A DNA stretch of 64,000 nucleotides from Cyclobacterium roseum (GCF_010119225.1 NZ_WNKF01000016.1:51863-115862), one strand, 5' to 3'. Numbered from the stretch's first letter, positions 9,104 through 17,631 are shown. Numbers and translations: made by a program. The notes: generated by a model not told the origin, from the letters alone.

Positions 9104-10246
9104 TCAACTAAACCTCAGCAAGGGTATTTTTTCTCTTAACCGCTGCTTTAGATTATCCGGAAAGGCTTTCTTTCCCATAAACAGGTCCGTCAGCAGTTCA
9201 CAGCCTCGCTGCCCGTACTTCTGAATTAGCAGATTGCGCATCGATGGCTGGGCATAAAATATCCAGGCCATCAAACTGGATGTTTTCAACTCGGGAAGCA
9301 GCCTTTCTTCCAGCAAGGCCTGATAGGTCTGCCCGGCAACTGCACTTGATTCCCCACTTTCTATAAGGGCCTTGGCGGCCAATTCCCCTGAATACAAGGC
9401 ATTCGAAATTCCCTCGGCCGTCAACGGGTCGGCAAATCCTGCCGCATCGCCAGCCAGAAAAACCCGGCCATTGGAAAAGCCAGTTGTTCTGGGTGCAATC
9501 GGAATCTGGAAGCCATGCGCAGAAGTGGAAAGCAGCTCATTGATCTGCAGTTTTTTCAGATAGGCCTGGTAGTAATCCTTTAGATTTATTTTCTGCTTTT
9601 TGAGGCTACAGACTCCCAGCGACAAATGCTTCTTTTTGGGAAAACACCAGGCATAGCCATAGGGTACCGCATCCACGTCAAAGCGAGTGGTCCGGGACAA
9701 CCGCTCAAAGTCATCCGGATTCACGGCTACTTCGTATTCAAGCGCCGGAATAAGTTTTCTGCTTTCTTCCCAGCCAGCCAGTTTGGCGGTAGGACTGAGG
9801 GCTCCATCCGCTGCGACTACATATGTGGCCTTGAATGCCCCCATAGAAGTCTGCAATAAAACCCCGTTTTCTTCCTGCGTTAAGCCTTGAAGGGTACACC
9901 GCTCAAGCAATTCCGCTCCTTTCTCCCGGGCTTTTGTCACCAGCAGGGAGTCGAAGGAATCCCGCATCACCATGCTGATAATCGGTTCCTCTCTTCGTGC
10001 TGAAAAATAGCGCTTGGAACCTTCAAAATAGACTTCGATTTCCCGGCATTCCTTTTCTATCGTGCTGTCGATCGGAAAGGGCAAACGGCTTTTTCCCCGG
10101 AATACCAGGCCTCCTCCGCAGGTTTTGTAGCGGGGGAGTGATTCTTTTTCGATCAGGAGGACGCGTTTGTTGGCGGCGGCTGCGGTGTAAGCGGCCATGG
10201 CACCGGCCGGTCCCGTGCCGATTACGGCCATGTCGTATGCATTCAT
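9104..10246 (-). CDS. geranylgeranyl reductase-family FAD oxidoreductase
   Basis: 380 residues. The N-terminal FAD-binding motif is VIGTGPAGAMAAYTA, then the RYKTCGGGL motif of the geranylgeranyl reductase/ChlP family, YGYAWCFPKKKHLSLGV in the middle and the FAD motif VFLAGDAAGFADPLTAEGIS. Family enzymes reduce isoprenoid double bonds, using FAD and a reductant, in prenyl chains of quinones, chlorophyll or lipids. The physiological substrate in Bacteroidota is not established. The 118-residue gene upstream is only 8 bp away, so they form an operon. It splits the carbohydrate block without an obvious functional link. Confidence 0.85.
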   Translation of the reverse strand: MNAYDMAVIGTGPAGAMAAYTAAAANKRVLLIEKESLPRYKTCGGGLVFRGKSRLPFPIDSTIEKECREIEVYFEGSKRYFSARREEPIISMVMRDSFDSLLVTKAREKGAELLERCTLQGLTQEENGVLLQTSMGAFKATYVVAADGALSPTAKLAGWEESRKLIPALEYEVAVNPDDFERLSRTTRFDVDAVPYGYAWCFPKKKHLSLGVCSLKKQKINLKDYYQAYLKKLQINELLSTSAHGFQIPIAPRTTGFSNGRVFLAGDAAGFADPLTAEGISNALYSGELAAKALIESGESSAVAGQTYQALLEERLLPELKTSSLMAWIFYAQPSMRNLLIQKYGQRGCELLTDLFMGKKAFPDNLKQRLREKIPLLRFS

Positions 10247-10254
10247 GGGCTGAA

Positions 10255-10611
10255 TCAGAGCTCGTCCGGCTCCCTTTCGGGTACATCCGGACCGGTTAGG
10301 ACTAGTTTCTCGTTCGAGCGATCCATAAAGTATCGCACCTGAATTTTATCCAGATCGGTATCATGAATATTAAGGCAGGCATTGTAATGCACTTTCTGAA
10401 ACCCCAGCCAGAGCGAACCTTCCTGTGGGGATCGGGGCTCCTCCATTTCCAGCAGACGGACATTCTCGGCGATGGCTCCTTCGGAGCGGGTATAATAGCT
10501 TAGAAATATCCCCAATTCCTTTGCCTTCTCTGAAAATAAGGACTCCAAAGATGCCTGTAGACTGTCTTTAGGATCCTGTTCCTGCCAATCAAAAACCCAC
10601 TTTTCCTGCAT
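10255..10611 (-). CDS. hypothetical protein
   Basis: 118 residues, acidic, no signal peptide or membrane segment. The sequence has a good protein composition (starts MQEKWVFDWQEQ; contains LGFQKVHYNACLNIHD). I do not recognise a family. It is 8 bp upstream of the geranylgeranyl-reductase-like gene on the same strand and is probably co-transcribed, so it may assist or regulate that enzyme (inference only). Confidence 0.7.
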   Translation of the reverse strand: MQEKWVFDWQEQDPKDSLQASLESLFSEKAKELGIFLSYYTRSEGAIAENVRLLEMEEPRSPQEGSLWLGFQKVHYNACLNIHDTDLDKIQVRYFMDRSNEKLVLTGPDVPEREPDEL

Positions 10612-10922
10612 GTTCCTCGAAAATTAATGATTATAAGTAGTACCGGAATTCGCCCGAAACGGTAATAGTCCATTCCTGAAAGATTAGCGTATTACTTGCG
10701 AAAACCCTAAGGAGCTTTAAATATAAATAGTTAACTTGGAATCGAACAGAATAACAACCAACAATTCCCCATTTTCCATGATAAGCACCAACCCTTTCCC
10801 GACTTTCCCTGATTTTTTTTACCTAAAAACACCTGTTTTCCATTAGTAATTAACTGAATTGGGAATCCTCCGTTCAGACGTAACCAAGCAATCAATTTAA
10901 TCTTTAAAAATAACCCAAACGA
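10612..10922. other. divergent intergenic region
   Basis: About 310 bases between divergently transcribed genes, with both promoters presumably inside. It is AT-rich toward the right. I see no convincing ORF, hairpin or repeat. Confidence 0.5.
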
Positions 10923-11627
10923 ATGAAACCAATTGTTCAGATCAGTTTAGATTTAACGAATATTGAAGAAGCGCTGGAAACGGCGGCCATGGCCATGCGT
11001 GCCGGCGTAGACTGGCTGGAAGCCGGTACGCCCTTGATTCTGGCTGAAGGCCTGCATGGCGTTCGCAAACTTCGCGAAGCCTTTCCTGATACTCCCATTG
11101 TAGCCGATTTGAAAACCATGGATGGGGGCTACCTGGAAGCAGAAATGATGGCCAAGGCCGGTGCCACCCATGTGGTCGTCATGGCCCGGGCCCACGAGGA
11201 AACCATCAAATGCGTGGTGCAGGCAGGAAAAGATCATGGGGTAAAGGTGATGGGGGACAACCTGGGTTGTCCCGATATGGTGGCCGGAGCCAAATTCCTG
11301 GAAGACCTGGGCTGTGATTTTATCGTTCACCATATCGGTTATGACGAAAGAAGAGGAATTGCCGCAAAAGGAAACCGCATGCCCAGTCCCTTGGATCAGC
11401 TTAGAGAAGTGGTAAACGCCGTCAGCATTCCCGTGCAGGCGGTAGGCGGACTAAGCCTGGAGCAGGCCATTTCCACGCCTACCTATGGTGCTCCGCTAGT
11501 CGTGCTGGGCGCACCCCTAACCATCGATGCGGATGCCTTTAAAACCGCCGATGGAGACCTGGAAGCTTCGCTGCGCAAAATCTGTGATGCAGTACATGCC
11601 CATGGCGATGTGGATATTTCCAACTAA
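10923..11627 (+). CDS. orotidine-5'-phosphate decarboxylase superfamily (HUMPS/KGPDC-like) enzyme
   Basis: 234 residues, a single TIM barrel. The family signature DxKxxD is present as Asp62-Lys64-Asp67 in VADLKTMDGG. The rest fits the 3-hexulose-6-phosphate synthase/3-keto-L-gulonate-6-phosphate decarboxylase branch, with GCDFIVHHIGYD and VGGLSLEQAI. Such enzymes decarboxylate a beta-keto sugar-acid phosphate or condense formaldehyde with ribulose 5-phosphate. With sugar dehydrogenases, an isomerase-like protein and a lactonase downstream, a sugar-acid role is more plausible than formaldehyde fixation, and no phosphohexuloisomerase partner is visible. True pyrimidine synthesis (PyrF) is unlikely. 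Confidence 0.82.
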   Translation: MKPIVQISLDLTNIEEALETAAMAMRAGVDWLEAGTPLILAEGLHGVRKLREAFPDTPIVADLKTMDGGYLEAEMMAKAGATHVVVMARAHEETIKCVVQAGKDHGVKVMGDNLGCPDMVAGAKFLEDLGCDFIVHHIGYDERRGIAAKGNRMPSPLDQLREVVNAVSIPVQAVGGLSLEQAISTPTYGAPLVVLGAPLTIDADAFKTADGDLEASLRKICDAVHAHGDVDISN

Positions 11628-11707
11628 AATAATGAAATCGGACTTGAGTATTGGCCTTGTAAAACCCTCTTAAAAAGAAGCATTTATTGAAATAAAAAAC
11701 AGTCGAA

Positions 11708-11752
11708 TTCAAGCAGCGCTCGCAGCGAATCCGCAGCGCTCGCCGCGTGAAA
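11708..11752 (+). repeat. GC-rich intergenic element, copy 1
   Basis: Two direct copies of a GCAGCGCTCGCnGCG-type motif separated by AATCC, ending CGTGAAA. A closely similar element sits at 14772-14817. Both precede a REP-like palindrome and the identical leader of a downstream gene. It is strongly GC-rich against AT-rich surroundings and could fold into a stable hairpin. Confidence 0.7.
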
Positions 11753-11793
11753 GATTACCAAATAAGAGTAGGAATGATTAGCATTCTTTCTAG

Positions 11794-11824
11794 ATTTTCC
11801 CAAATTAGCTTCGGGTCAGGTTAT
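11794..11824 (+). repeat. REP-like palindrome, degenerate copy 2
   Basis: Matches the copies at 6092 and 14861 in order and spacing (TTTTCCC, short loop, TTCGGGTCAGGTTAT), but base changes weaken the stem. Confidence 0.5.
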
Positions 11825-11943
11825 GAGCTCTTAAAGAAAACAATTAAAAGATGAAATCGAGCATGACGTACCCGTCAGACACTGGGATGATTATAAGCGA
11901 TGCGAGATTGCACTCCGATTCTGATCTGGGCAAGTTGTGACTA

Positions 11944-11964
11944 CTAAAAGACAATTATAAACAC
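11944..11964 (+). promoter_or_regulatory. shared leader directly upstream of the start codon, copy B
   Basis: The 21 bases before ATG 11965 are identical to those before ATG 14918 (14897-14917) and share the last 11 with those before ATG 6149. The core is GACAATTATAAACAC. Conservation in non-coding sequence points to a common translation or regulatory leader, or to duplication of the intergenic module. Confidence 0.6.
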
Positions 11965-12990
11965 ATGAAATCAGCAGCAGTAGTAAACTATGCAGAAGCC
12001 AAAGGCTCTGTAGAAGTACGTGAAATCGAACAACCCGAAATAGGAGAGGACGAAGTATTGTTGGAAGTGGCCAACGTAGGGGTTTGTGGCAGTGACCTGC
12101 ACCAATGGACCTCGGATCACAGCTGGCCGGTGAACTATCCCGTAGTATTGGGACACGAATTTGGCGGAAAGATCCTGGAGATCGGTTCCCGGGTGGAAGG
12201 ATGGAAGACCGGGGACCGGGTGGTGAGTGAAACCGCCGCCGTGATCGACCCTCTGAATCCCATGAGCCGCGTCGGGCTGTACAACCTGGACCCCACCCGA
12301 AAAGGCTTTGGCTACGGGGTGAATGGGGCCATGACCCGCTTTGTAAAAGTACCGGCCCGCTGCCTGCACCGGGTACCAGAGCAGGTGCCTTTTGAGGAAG
12401 CCTGCCTGACCGAGCCTTGTTGTGTGGCCTATAATTCCGTAGTAATGAACTCCAATATCCGTCCTGGCGACCGGGTGGTCGTCATCGGTCCGGGGACCAT
12501 TGGCATGCTTTGCGCCGTCATGGCCCGCTTAAACGGGGCTGAGGTGGCCGTTCTGGGCCTGGAAGCCGATAAGGGGCGGTTGGAAATTGCCAAGGGATAC
12601 GGTTGCGAAGGCCTGATCGGAGATGCCAGCGAATGGGCCCGATCCCGGGATGGCCTGGGTGCCGACCTGATTGTGGATGCCGCAGGAGCGAGCGCCACCC
12701 TGAAAATCGCCATGGACCTGGTGCGCCCCAACGGGCAAATCACCAAGGTGGGCTGGGGGCCGCAGCCCTGTAATTTTTCCCTGGACCCCATCGTACAAAA
12801 GAACGTCCGCCTTCAGGGGAGTTTCAGCCACAATTGGCCCATCTGGGAAAAAGTCATTGGCATGATGGGTTCCGGCATGCTGGACGTAAAACCCATTATC
12901 GGAGGCGTATGGCCCGTTACCTCCTGGCTCGAAGCCTTTGAGAAAATGCATCATGGAGAAGTGGTAAAAAGCGTACTCAAACCCGTCTGA
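11965..12990 (+). CDS. zinc-dependent alcohol/polyol dehydrogenase (MDR family)
   Basis: 341 residues. Catalytic zinc ligands are visible: Cys41 in GVCGSDLH and His64-Glu65 in GHEFGG. The Rossmann motif GPGTIGM lies near residue 171. It resembles sorbitol/threonine/galactitol-type dehydrogenases that oxidise a secondary alcohol of a sugar or polyol with NAD(P). Odd feature: the structural-zinc loop (about residues 88-116) has none of the four usual cysteines. The SDR gene starts 2 bp after the stop, so the two are translationally close and almost certainly act in one pathway. Confidence 0.88.
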   Translation: MKSAAVVNYAEAKGSVEVREIEQPEIGEDEVLLEVANVGVCGSDLHQWTSDHSWPVNYPVVLGHEFGGKILEIGSRVEGWKTGDRVVSETAAVIDPLNPMSRVGLYNLDPTRKGFGYGVNGAMTRFVKVPARCLHRVPEQVPFEEACLTEPCCVAYNSVVMNSNIRPGDRVVVIGPGTIGMLCAVMARLNGAEVAVLGLEADKGRLEIAKGYGCEGLIGDASEWARSRDGLGADLIVDAAGASATLKIAMDLVRPNGQITKVGWGPQPCNFSLDPIVQKNVRLQGSFSHNWPIWEKVIGMMGSGMLDVKPIIGGVWPVTSWLEAFEKMHHGEVVKSVLKPV

Positions 12991-12992
12991 TC

Positions 12993-13784
12993 ATGCGACT
13001 AAAAGGAAAAGTAATCATCGTCACCGGCAGTACCACGGGCATCGGCAAAGCCATCGCCCTTCGCTGCGCAGCCGAAGGAGCCAAGGTGGTGTTACACGGG
13101 CTGGAGAAGGATTGGGGAGAAGCGGTATTGCAACAAATAGGAGCAGAGCAGGCCGTTTTGCACGTGGAAGACCTGCAAAAGGAGGGCTGCGCGGAGCGCC
13201 TGGTGGCCCTGGCCAAAGAGCGTTTTGGAAAATTGGATGCCGTAGTCAACAATGCCGCCTGGGTGGTGTCCTCCGATTTGGAAAGCGTGGACCGGGCCTT
13301 TCTGGAGAAAGTGCTGGCCATCAATTCCATCGCCCCGCTTTTGCTGATCAAAGCCGCCCTTCCCGAATTATCCGCCAACAAAGGCAATGTATTGAACATC
13401 GGTTCCGTCAATGCCTGGAGCGGTGAACCCAATCTATTGGCCTACAGCATGTCCAAAGGCGCGCTGATGACCATGACCCGAAACCTGGGCGACAGCCTTT
13501 TTCGGGATAAGGGTGTCCGCGTCAATCAGATCAACCCGGGTTGGGTGCTCACGGAGACCGAAAAGCAACGGAAAAAGGAACATGGCCTTTCAGATACCTG
13601 GTACGAAGACCTTCCCAAAATGTACGCCCCGGCCGGGCGAATCATTGCTCCGGAGGAAATTGCCGCCGCCGCTATCTTCTGGCTGTCCGACGAGTGCGGA
13701 CCCGTCAGCGGACAGGTGATGGAACTTGAACAGTACCCCCTGATTGGCCGCAATGCCCCCAAAGATGCAAGTACCATTCATTAA
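12993..13784 (+). CDS. short-chain dehydrogenase/reductase
   Basis: 263 residues, classical SDR: TGSTTGIG at 11-18, NNAAW near 86, catalytic Ser in NIGSVNAW and YSMSK for the YxxxK pair, then the NQINPGWVLTE segment. It starts 2 bp after the zinc dehydrogenase and ends 18 bp before the TIM-barrel gene, so it is the middle of an operon. It likely oxidises a sugar, sugar acid or keto intermediate with NAD(P). Substrate unknown. Confidence 0.9.
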   Translation: MRLKGKVIIVTGSTTGIGKAIALRCAAEGAKVVLHGLEKDWGEAVLQQIGAEQAVLHVEDLQKEGCAERLVALAKERFGKLDAVVNNAAWVVSSDLESVDRAFLEKVLAINSIAPLLLIKAALPELSANKGNVLNIGSVNAWSGEPNLLAYSMSKGALMTMTRNLGDSLFRDKGVRVNQINPGWVLTETEKQRKKEHGLSDTWYEDLPKMYAPAGRIIAPEEIAAAAIFWLSDECGPVSGQVMELEQYPLIGRNAPKDASTIH

Positions 13785-13802
13785 TTTTTCAACCAATAGA
13801 TT

Positions 13803-14696
13803 ATGCCAAAATTAGCCGCATTTCCCAAAGCCTACATGCAAGCCCTGTGTAAGGACGGAACCATGAAACTGGAAGAATGGATCCAGCTCGCCAGTACCCT
13901 GGACATAGAAGGACTGGAGTGGTACGCGGGTTTTCTGGAAATGGAAGACCGCACCCGCTGGCCCGAATTCAAGGCCCGGGTGGAAGATACCGGAAAAGTA
14001 ATTCCCATGATGTGCTGTTCCCCGGATTTTACCCATCCGGATGCTGCTTTTAGGGAAAAGGAAATTGCCAAACAAAAACACTGGATCGACATGACCCATG
14101 CCCTGGGCGGTAGTTATTGCCGGGTACTTTCCGGGCAAAAACGACCCGAACTAAGCCTGGATGAGGGCGTAAAACTGGCGGCCGATGCCATCATGAGTTG
14201 TATTCCCTATGCCGAAGAGCGGGGAATCACCCTGATTCTGGAAAACCATTACAAGGACGATTTCTGGACCTATCCGGAATTTGCCCAGAAAATGGATGTA
14301 TTCTGCCAACTGGTAGACAGCATACAGCATTCCCATTTTGGGGTCAACTACGATCCCAGCAATACCTTTCTGGCCGGCGAGGATCCCCTGGAACTGCTCC
14401 ATCGGGTGTCGGACCGGGTGGTCACCATGCATGCCAGCGACCGTTTCCTGAAATACGGCACCATCGACGACCTCAAAAAAGAAGAAGGCGGGGCCGTGGG
14501 CTACGCCAAACGGTTGAGTCATGGGGAGATTGGTAAGGGACTGAACGATTACGATGCCATCTTTACCGAACTGAAGCGTGTGGGATTCGACGGCTGGGTC
14601 AGCATCGAAGACGGCGTGGACGGCATGGATCAATTGGAAAGAAGCGTGGCATTTCTAAAGAAAAAGCTCGCCATCTACTGGCCCGAACAAGCCTGA
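13803..14696 (+). CDS. sugar phosphate isomerase/epimerase family TIM barrel
   Basis: 297 residues of the AP-endonuclease-2/xylose-isomerase-like barrel. Metal-ligand positions are visible as Glu in LILENHYKD, Asp in GVNYDPSN, His in VTMHASDR and Glu in GWVSIEDGVDG. Members isomerise or epimerise sugars or keto sugars, or dehydrate inosose. It closes the dehydrogenase operon (18 bp after the SDR). No signal peptide, so cytoplasmic. Confidence 0.88.
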   Translation: MPKLAAFPKAYMQALCKDGTMKLEEWIQLASTLDIEGLEWYAGFLEMEDRTRWPEFKARVEDTGKVIPMMCCSPDFTHPDAAFREKEIAKQKHWIDMTHALGGSYCRVLSGQKRPELSLDEGVKLAADAIMSCIPYAEERGITLILENHYKDDFWTYPEFAQKMDVFCQLVDSIQHSHFGVNYDPSNTFLAGEDPLELLHRVSDRVVTMHASDRFLKYGTIDDLKKEEGGAVGYAKRLSHGEIGKGLNDYDAIFTELKRVGFDGWVSIEDGVDGMDQLERSVAFLKKKLAIYWPEQA

Positions 14697-14771
14697 TTTC
14701 GTACCTCCCAGTCGACCGCAAGTTTGAGGTCAATTGGGAAAAAGATGAGCGCATGGAATAAAAAAAGTTGA

Positions 14772-14817
14772 TTTCACGCCGCGCTCGCCGCGAATCCGCC
14801 GCGCTCGCCGCGTGAAA
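14772..14817 (+). repeat. GC-rich intergenic element, copy 2
   Basis: TTTCACG at the left end and CGTGAAA at the right end form inverted termini around two direct copies of GCCGCGCTCGCCGCG separated by AATCC. It is the better-preserved partner of 11708-11752 and stands in the same position relative to a REP palindrome and leader. Confidence 0.75.
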
Positions 14818-14860
14818 CCCTTACTTGTCAAGGGGAGCCGTAAATAGCTTCCTTCGAGAT

Positions 14861-14889
14861 TCTCCCGATTTAATATCGTGACAGGCTAT
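14861..14889 (+). repeat. REP-like palindrome, copy 3
   Basis: TCTCCCGATTTAATATCG followed by TGACAGGCTAT. It is nearly identical to 6092-6120, with one mismatch in the stem. Confidence 0.7.
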
Positions 14890-14896
14890 TTGACCG

Positions 14897-14917
14897 CTAA
14901 AAGACAATTATAAACAC
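14897..14917 (+). promoter_or_regulatory. shared leader directly upstream of the start codon, copy C
   Basis: Identical over 21 bases to 11944-11964. It places ATG 14918 as the start of the SMP-30 gene and links its expression context to the zinc dehydrogenase gene. Confidence 0.6.
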
Positions 14918-15790
14918 ATGAAAGCAACACTACTCCTTGATTCCCGTTGTGTACTGGCCGAAAGCCCCGTTTGGGAGCCAACGGAAGGCCGGTACCTCTG
15001 GGTGGATATCGAAAACGGAACCCTGTACCGACTGAAAAGGGGAGAAGCAACTCCTGAAAAATGGAGCTTTCCCCATCGCTTGACCATGGTCATTCCCGAC
15101 GGAAACGGCCAATACCTGCTGGCGCTGGACCGGAAACTGGCCAAATTTAACCCCGAAACGGAGCAGCTCGACTGGCTATGTGAAGTGGAGCAAGACAAGC
15201 CGGACAACCGCTGGAACGACGGGGCCTGTGATAGCAAGGGCAGGTTATGGGCCGGCACCATGAGTACCAAATTTACCAAGAATGTAGGTTCGCTGTACCT
15301 GGTGGATAAGGAGCTGGCTCCAAAGAAGGTCATCGATTTGGTCAGCATCTCCAACGGCATCTGCTGGTCCCTGGACGAGCGGACCCTGTACTATATCGAC
15401 AGCCCCACCCGAAAGATACAAGCCTTTGACTTCGATCTGGAGAGGGGCTTTATCAGTTTTAACCGGGTAGCCGTGACCATACCCGAGGAACTGGGCACGC
15501 CGGATGGCATGTGCATGGATCAAAACGGCAAGCTCTGGGTGGCCCATTACGGGGGATTTGGCGTGTACTGCTGGGACCCCGAGACCGGCCTGCAACTGGA
15601 CAAAATCGACGTGCCAGCTCCTCACGTCACCTCCTGCGCCTTCGCAGGACCAGACAACGACGAGCTACTCATCACCACCGCCCGCGAAAACCTCTCCGCC
15701 GAAAAGATACAGCGGTACCCACAAAGCGGAAGTGTTTTTACATGTAAGGTTCCGGTAAAAGGAGCAAAGGTCTACGGACCGCACTTTTAA
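14918..15790 (+). CDS. SMP-30/gluconolactonase-family lactonase
   Basis: 290 residues, a six-bladed propeller. The metal ligands of the family are at the expected places: Glu15 in AESPVW, Asn in RWNDGACD near 95, Asn in SNGICWS near 147 and Asp in GTPDGMCMD near 197. It hydrolyses an aldonolactone to the sugar acid, usually right after a sugar dehydrogenase, which fits the dehydrogenases encoded just upstream. No signal peptide. It is separated from the operon by about 220 bp containing the GC-rich and REP elements, but shares the dehydrogenase gene's leader. Confidence 0.9.
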   Translation: MKATLLLDSRCVLAESPVWEPTEGRYLWVDIENGTLYRLKRGEATPEKWSFPHRLTMVIPDGNGQYLLALDRKLAKFNPETEQLDWLCEVEQDKPDNRWNDGACDSKGRLWAGTMSTKFTKNVGSLYLVDKELAPKKVIDLVSISNGICWSLDERTLYYIDSPTRKIQAFDFDLERGFISFNRVAVTIPEELGTPDGMCMDQNGKLWVAHYGGFGVYCWDPETGLQLDKIDVPAPHVTSCAFAGPDNDELLITTARENLSAEKIQRYPQSGSVFTCKVPVKGAKVYGPHF

Positions 15791-16291
15791 TTCCCAGAGG
15801 CAGGTAGTGAATGATAGTATCTTGCCGGGAGAATAGCCGGTTGTTTCCTCTGGACATTTTCCGTGAAGGAGGGAGCGGTAGGATTTGTTCTGGCGTATTT
15901 TTTTCTTGTACCCAGGTTATTTTTATTCGGTAGGCTGGATTTTTTGAATTTTATTTCCAGCCATTCTTAAATAAAACTACTATATTGTTCGTGTATCTGG
16001 TAGGGTTTGGAAACGGCTGTTGGACAACTTTTCCATGGAAGCTCGATATATTTTCAAAGGCTGACGAAACCTCGGATTAGATGGCTTACTTCCCTACCGG
16101 ACACAGCAATAGTCGAAGAAATAAACCCTGGCAAAAAGACAGACTAATAAGGGGGATCCAGTCGTAAATGGTCGGATAAGCCTGATTTTTGTTTGGGATA
16201 TATATTAGTTATGCACCATTCTAAAACAGAGGGACATAGGCGAAAAATGCAAGAAATTTTGTAACTTCGTAGAAGTTTAAGACCAAATTAT
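15791..16291. other. gene-free spacer at the edge of the accessory island
   Basis: About 500 bases with no convincing gene. A GGCTGG/CCAGCC inverted repeat spans about 15933-15962. A 28-codon frame at 16081 (starting MAYFPTGHSNSRRN) might be a gene relic but cannot be identified. TAACTTCG near 16261 resembles a TAnnTTTG box for the Fic antitoxin gene. Confidence 0.4.
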
Positions 16292-16513
16292 ATGTTTAAC
16301 ACAATCGAAATTGACAGGAGTAATCTGACCATAATGGGTGTAAAATTTTCAGATTTGAAAACACTTGAAAGCACTGCGAATGCCTTAGGAAGTAATATGT
16401 TTGAAGGTTTTAAACCAACTCCGAAAGGAATTGAAATAATTAGAGACTATGTAATGGGAAAAATTTCATTGAGCGAGCTAGTGAAATTTGGAAAAGAAAA
16501 GGCATATGTCTAA
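16292..16513 (+). CDS. antitoxin of a Fic toxin (VbhA/class I inhibitor type)
   Basis: 73 residues. It contains the inhibitory motif (S/T)xxxE(G/N) as Ser34-Asn-Met-Phe-Glu38-Gly39. In class I Fic systems this glutamate blocks ATP binding in the partner. The remainder (KPTPKGIEIIRDYVMGKISL) is typical of small VbhA-like antitoxins. Its stop overlaps the Fic start by 8 bp, the usual antitoxin-first arrangement that ensures coupled translation. I see no lesion. Confidence 0.8.
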   Translation: MFNTIEIDRSNLTIMGVKFSDLKTLESTANALGSNMFEGFKPTPKGIEIIRDYVMGKISLSELVKFGKEKAYV

Positions 16514-17111
16514 TTCCTATAAATATTTAGACCCTGACTACACTTACACAGACCCAAAAACAGGAATTTTAAGAAATCTCCAAGATATTACGGAACCCGA
16601 TGTATTACTTTTTGTTGAAAGTGGTGCTGTTACAAAACGACTGCAACAGCTTTACGAAAATCCGATAAAGATTAAAGCCATTGAAAGTCTTTTTGAAATT
16701 CATAAGCACTTATTTCAAGACATTTACGATTGGGCAGGTAAAAAAAGGATTGTTGAGATAAGTAAAGACGGTAAACAATTTTTTCCAACGACGCATTTCG
16801 ACAATGCCTCTAGATTCATTAACGGCTTAATAGCTGATTTTAAGAAAATCCCAAAAGACAACAAAAAGCAATTAGCTGAAAAATTGGCGGAAATTTTAGA
16901 CAATGTTAATTACTTACATCCTTTTAGAGAAGGAAACGGACGAACACAAAGAGAGTTTTTAAGATTAATAGCGTTAGAAAAAGGATTGAATTTAAACCTC
17001 AACCCTCCCGACAATAAAAGTGTTTTTGAAAGATATATGAAAGGGACTGTTGAGAGCGACTTAACAACTTTGACTGAGCTGATTTTTGAATTAATTGAAC
17101 CCAAAAACTAA
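16506..17111 (+). CDS. Fic family protein (AMP transferase toxin)
   Basis: 201 residues from ATG 16506; a TTG at 16488 would add six residues but is a poor start. The full catalytic motif HPFxxGNGRxxR is present as HPFREGNGRTQR at 138-149 with catalytic His138. Upstream DWAGKKRIVEISKDGKQF provides the substrate-binding flap. Such enzymes transfer AMP to target proteins (topoisomerases in VbhT/FicT relatives) and stop growth unless held by the antitoxin. The pair looks intact and functional, unlike most neighbours in this island. Confidence 0.9.
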   Translation: MSNSYKYLDPDYTYTDPKTGILRNLQDITEPDVLLFVESGAVTKRLQQLYENPIKIKAIESLFEIHKHLFQDIYDWAGKKRIVEISKDGKQFFPTTHFDNASRFINGLIADFKKIPKDNKKQLAEKLAEILDNVNYLHPFREGNGRTQREFLRLIALEKGLNLNLNPPDNKSVFERYMKGTVESDLTTLTELIFELIEPKN

Positions 17112-17612
17112 AAAAGGAACGGTGCAAAACATCACCTTGGACCCAGCGGGCGGTTCCGTGTAAATATGAAAATTAGTTTCTTTAAGAAGTTAGGAGTAGG
17201 TTGGAAGCGAGCGGCTCCGCATGCCTCCCTGACGTTAGGCAGGCCCGCCGTCTCCAAGCTGAATCACGTGTGTGACTTGAATCAGCCCCAAGGGGCTGAA
17301 TGCTTTGAAATGGATGGAGGACGATTGGGTAACCATTAGAGAGGCCCTCCGATGGCGGCTTGCCGGAGCAGCCATCAAACCGCCTTATGCTGCATCTGGC
17401 GGAAACTCCGATGTGGTGAATGGCTAAGGAAAAACGGGAATATAAATTCCCGTAGGTAGGCACTGTGGAGCTGAACGAGAGTGAACCAACGATGAAGTCT
17501 CGATATGGCAAATTATGATGTGAAAAACAGGTAGTTACGTTTGTACCTGTGATAAGTGTGGCAGACGTCCGGAAGATACCGGGCACACCGCATCCGGGGT
17601 AAAGTTGGCAGA

Positions 17613-17631
17613 GCCTGTCCCGATATCGGGA
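17613..17631 (-). repeat. REP-like palindrome, copy 4 (inverted), inside the intron
   Basis: GCCTGTCCCGATATCGGGA, the reverse orientation of the 6092 element, with a perfect CCCGATATCGGG palindrome. Located in the 5' half of the intron. Confidence 0.7.

Noticed and set aside
10953..11333. Long antisense frames over the sugar-catabolism genes (also 11971-12369, 12429-12954, 14151-14633)
   Set aside because: They mirror genes with clear family motifs on the plus strand; GC-rich codon bias creates such shadows.
16488..16505. Earlier TTG start for the Fic protein
   Set aside because: ATG 16506 gives the usual N-terminus, and the extension only rereads antitoxin codons.
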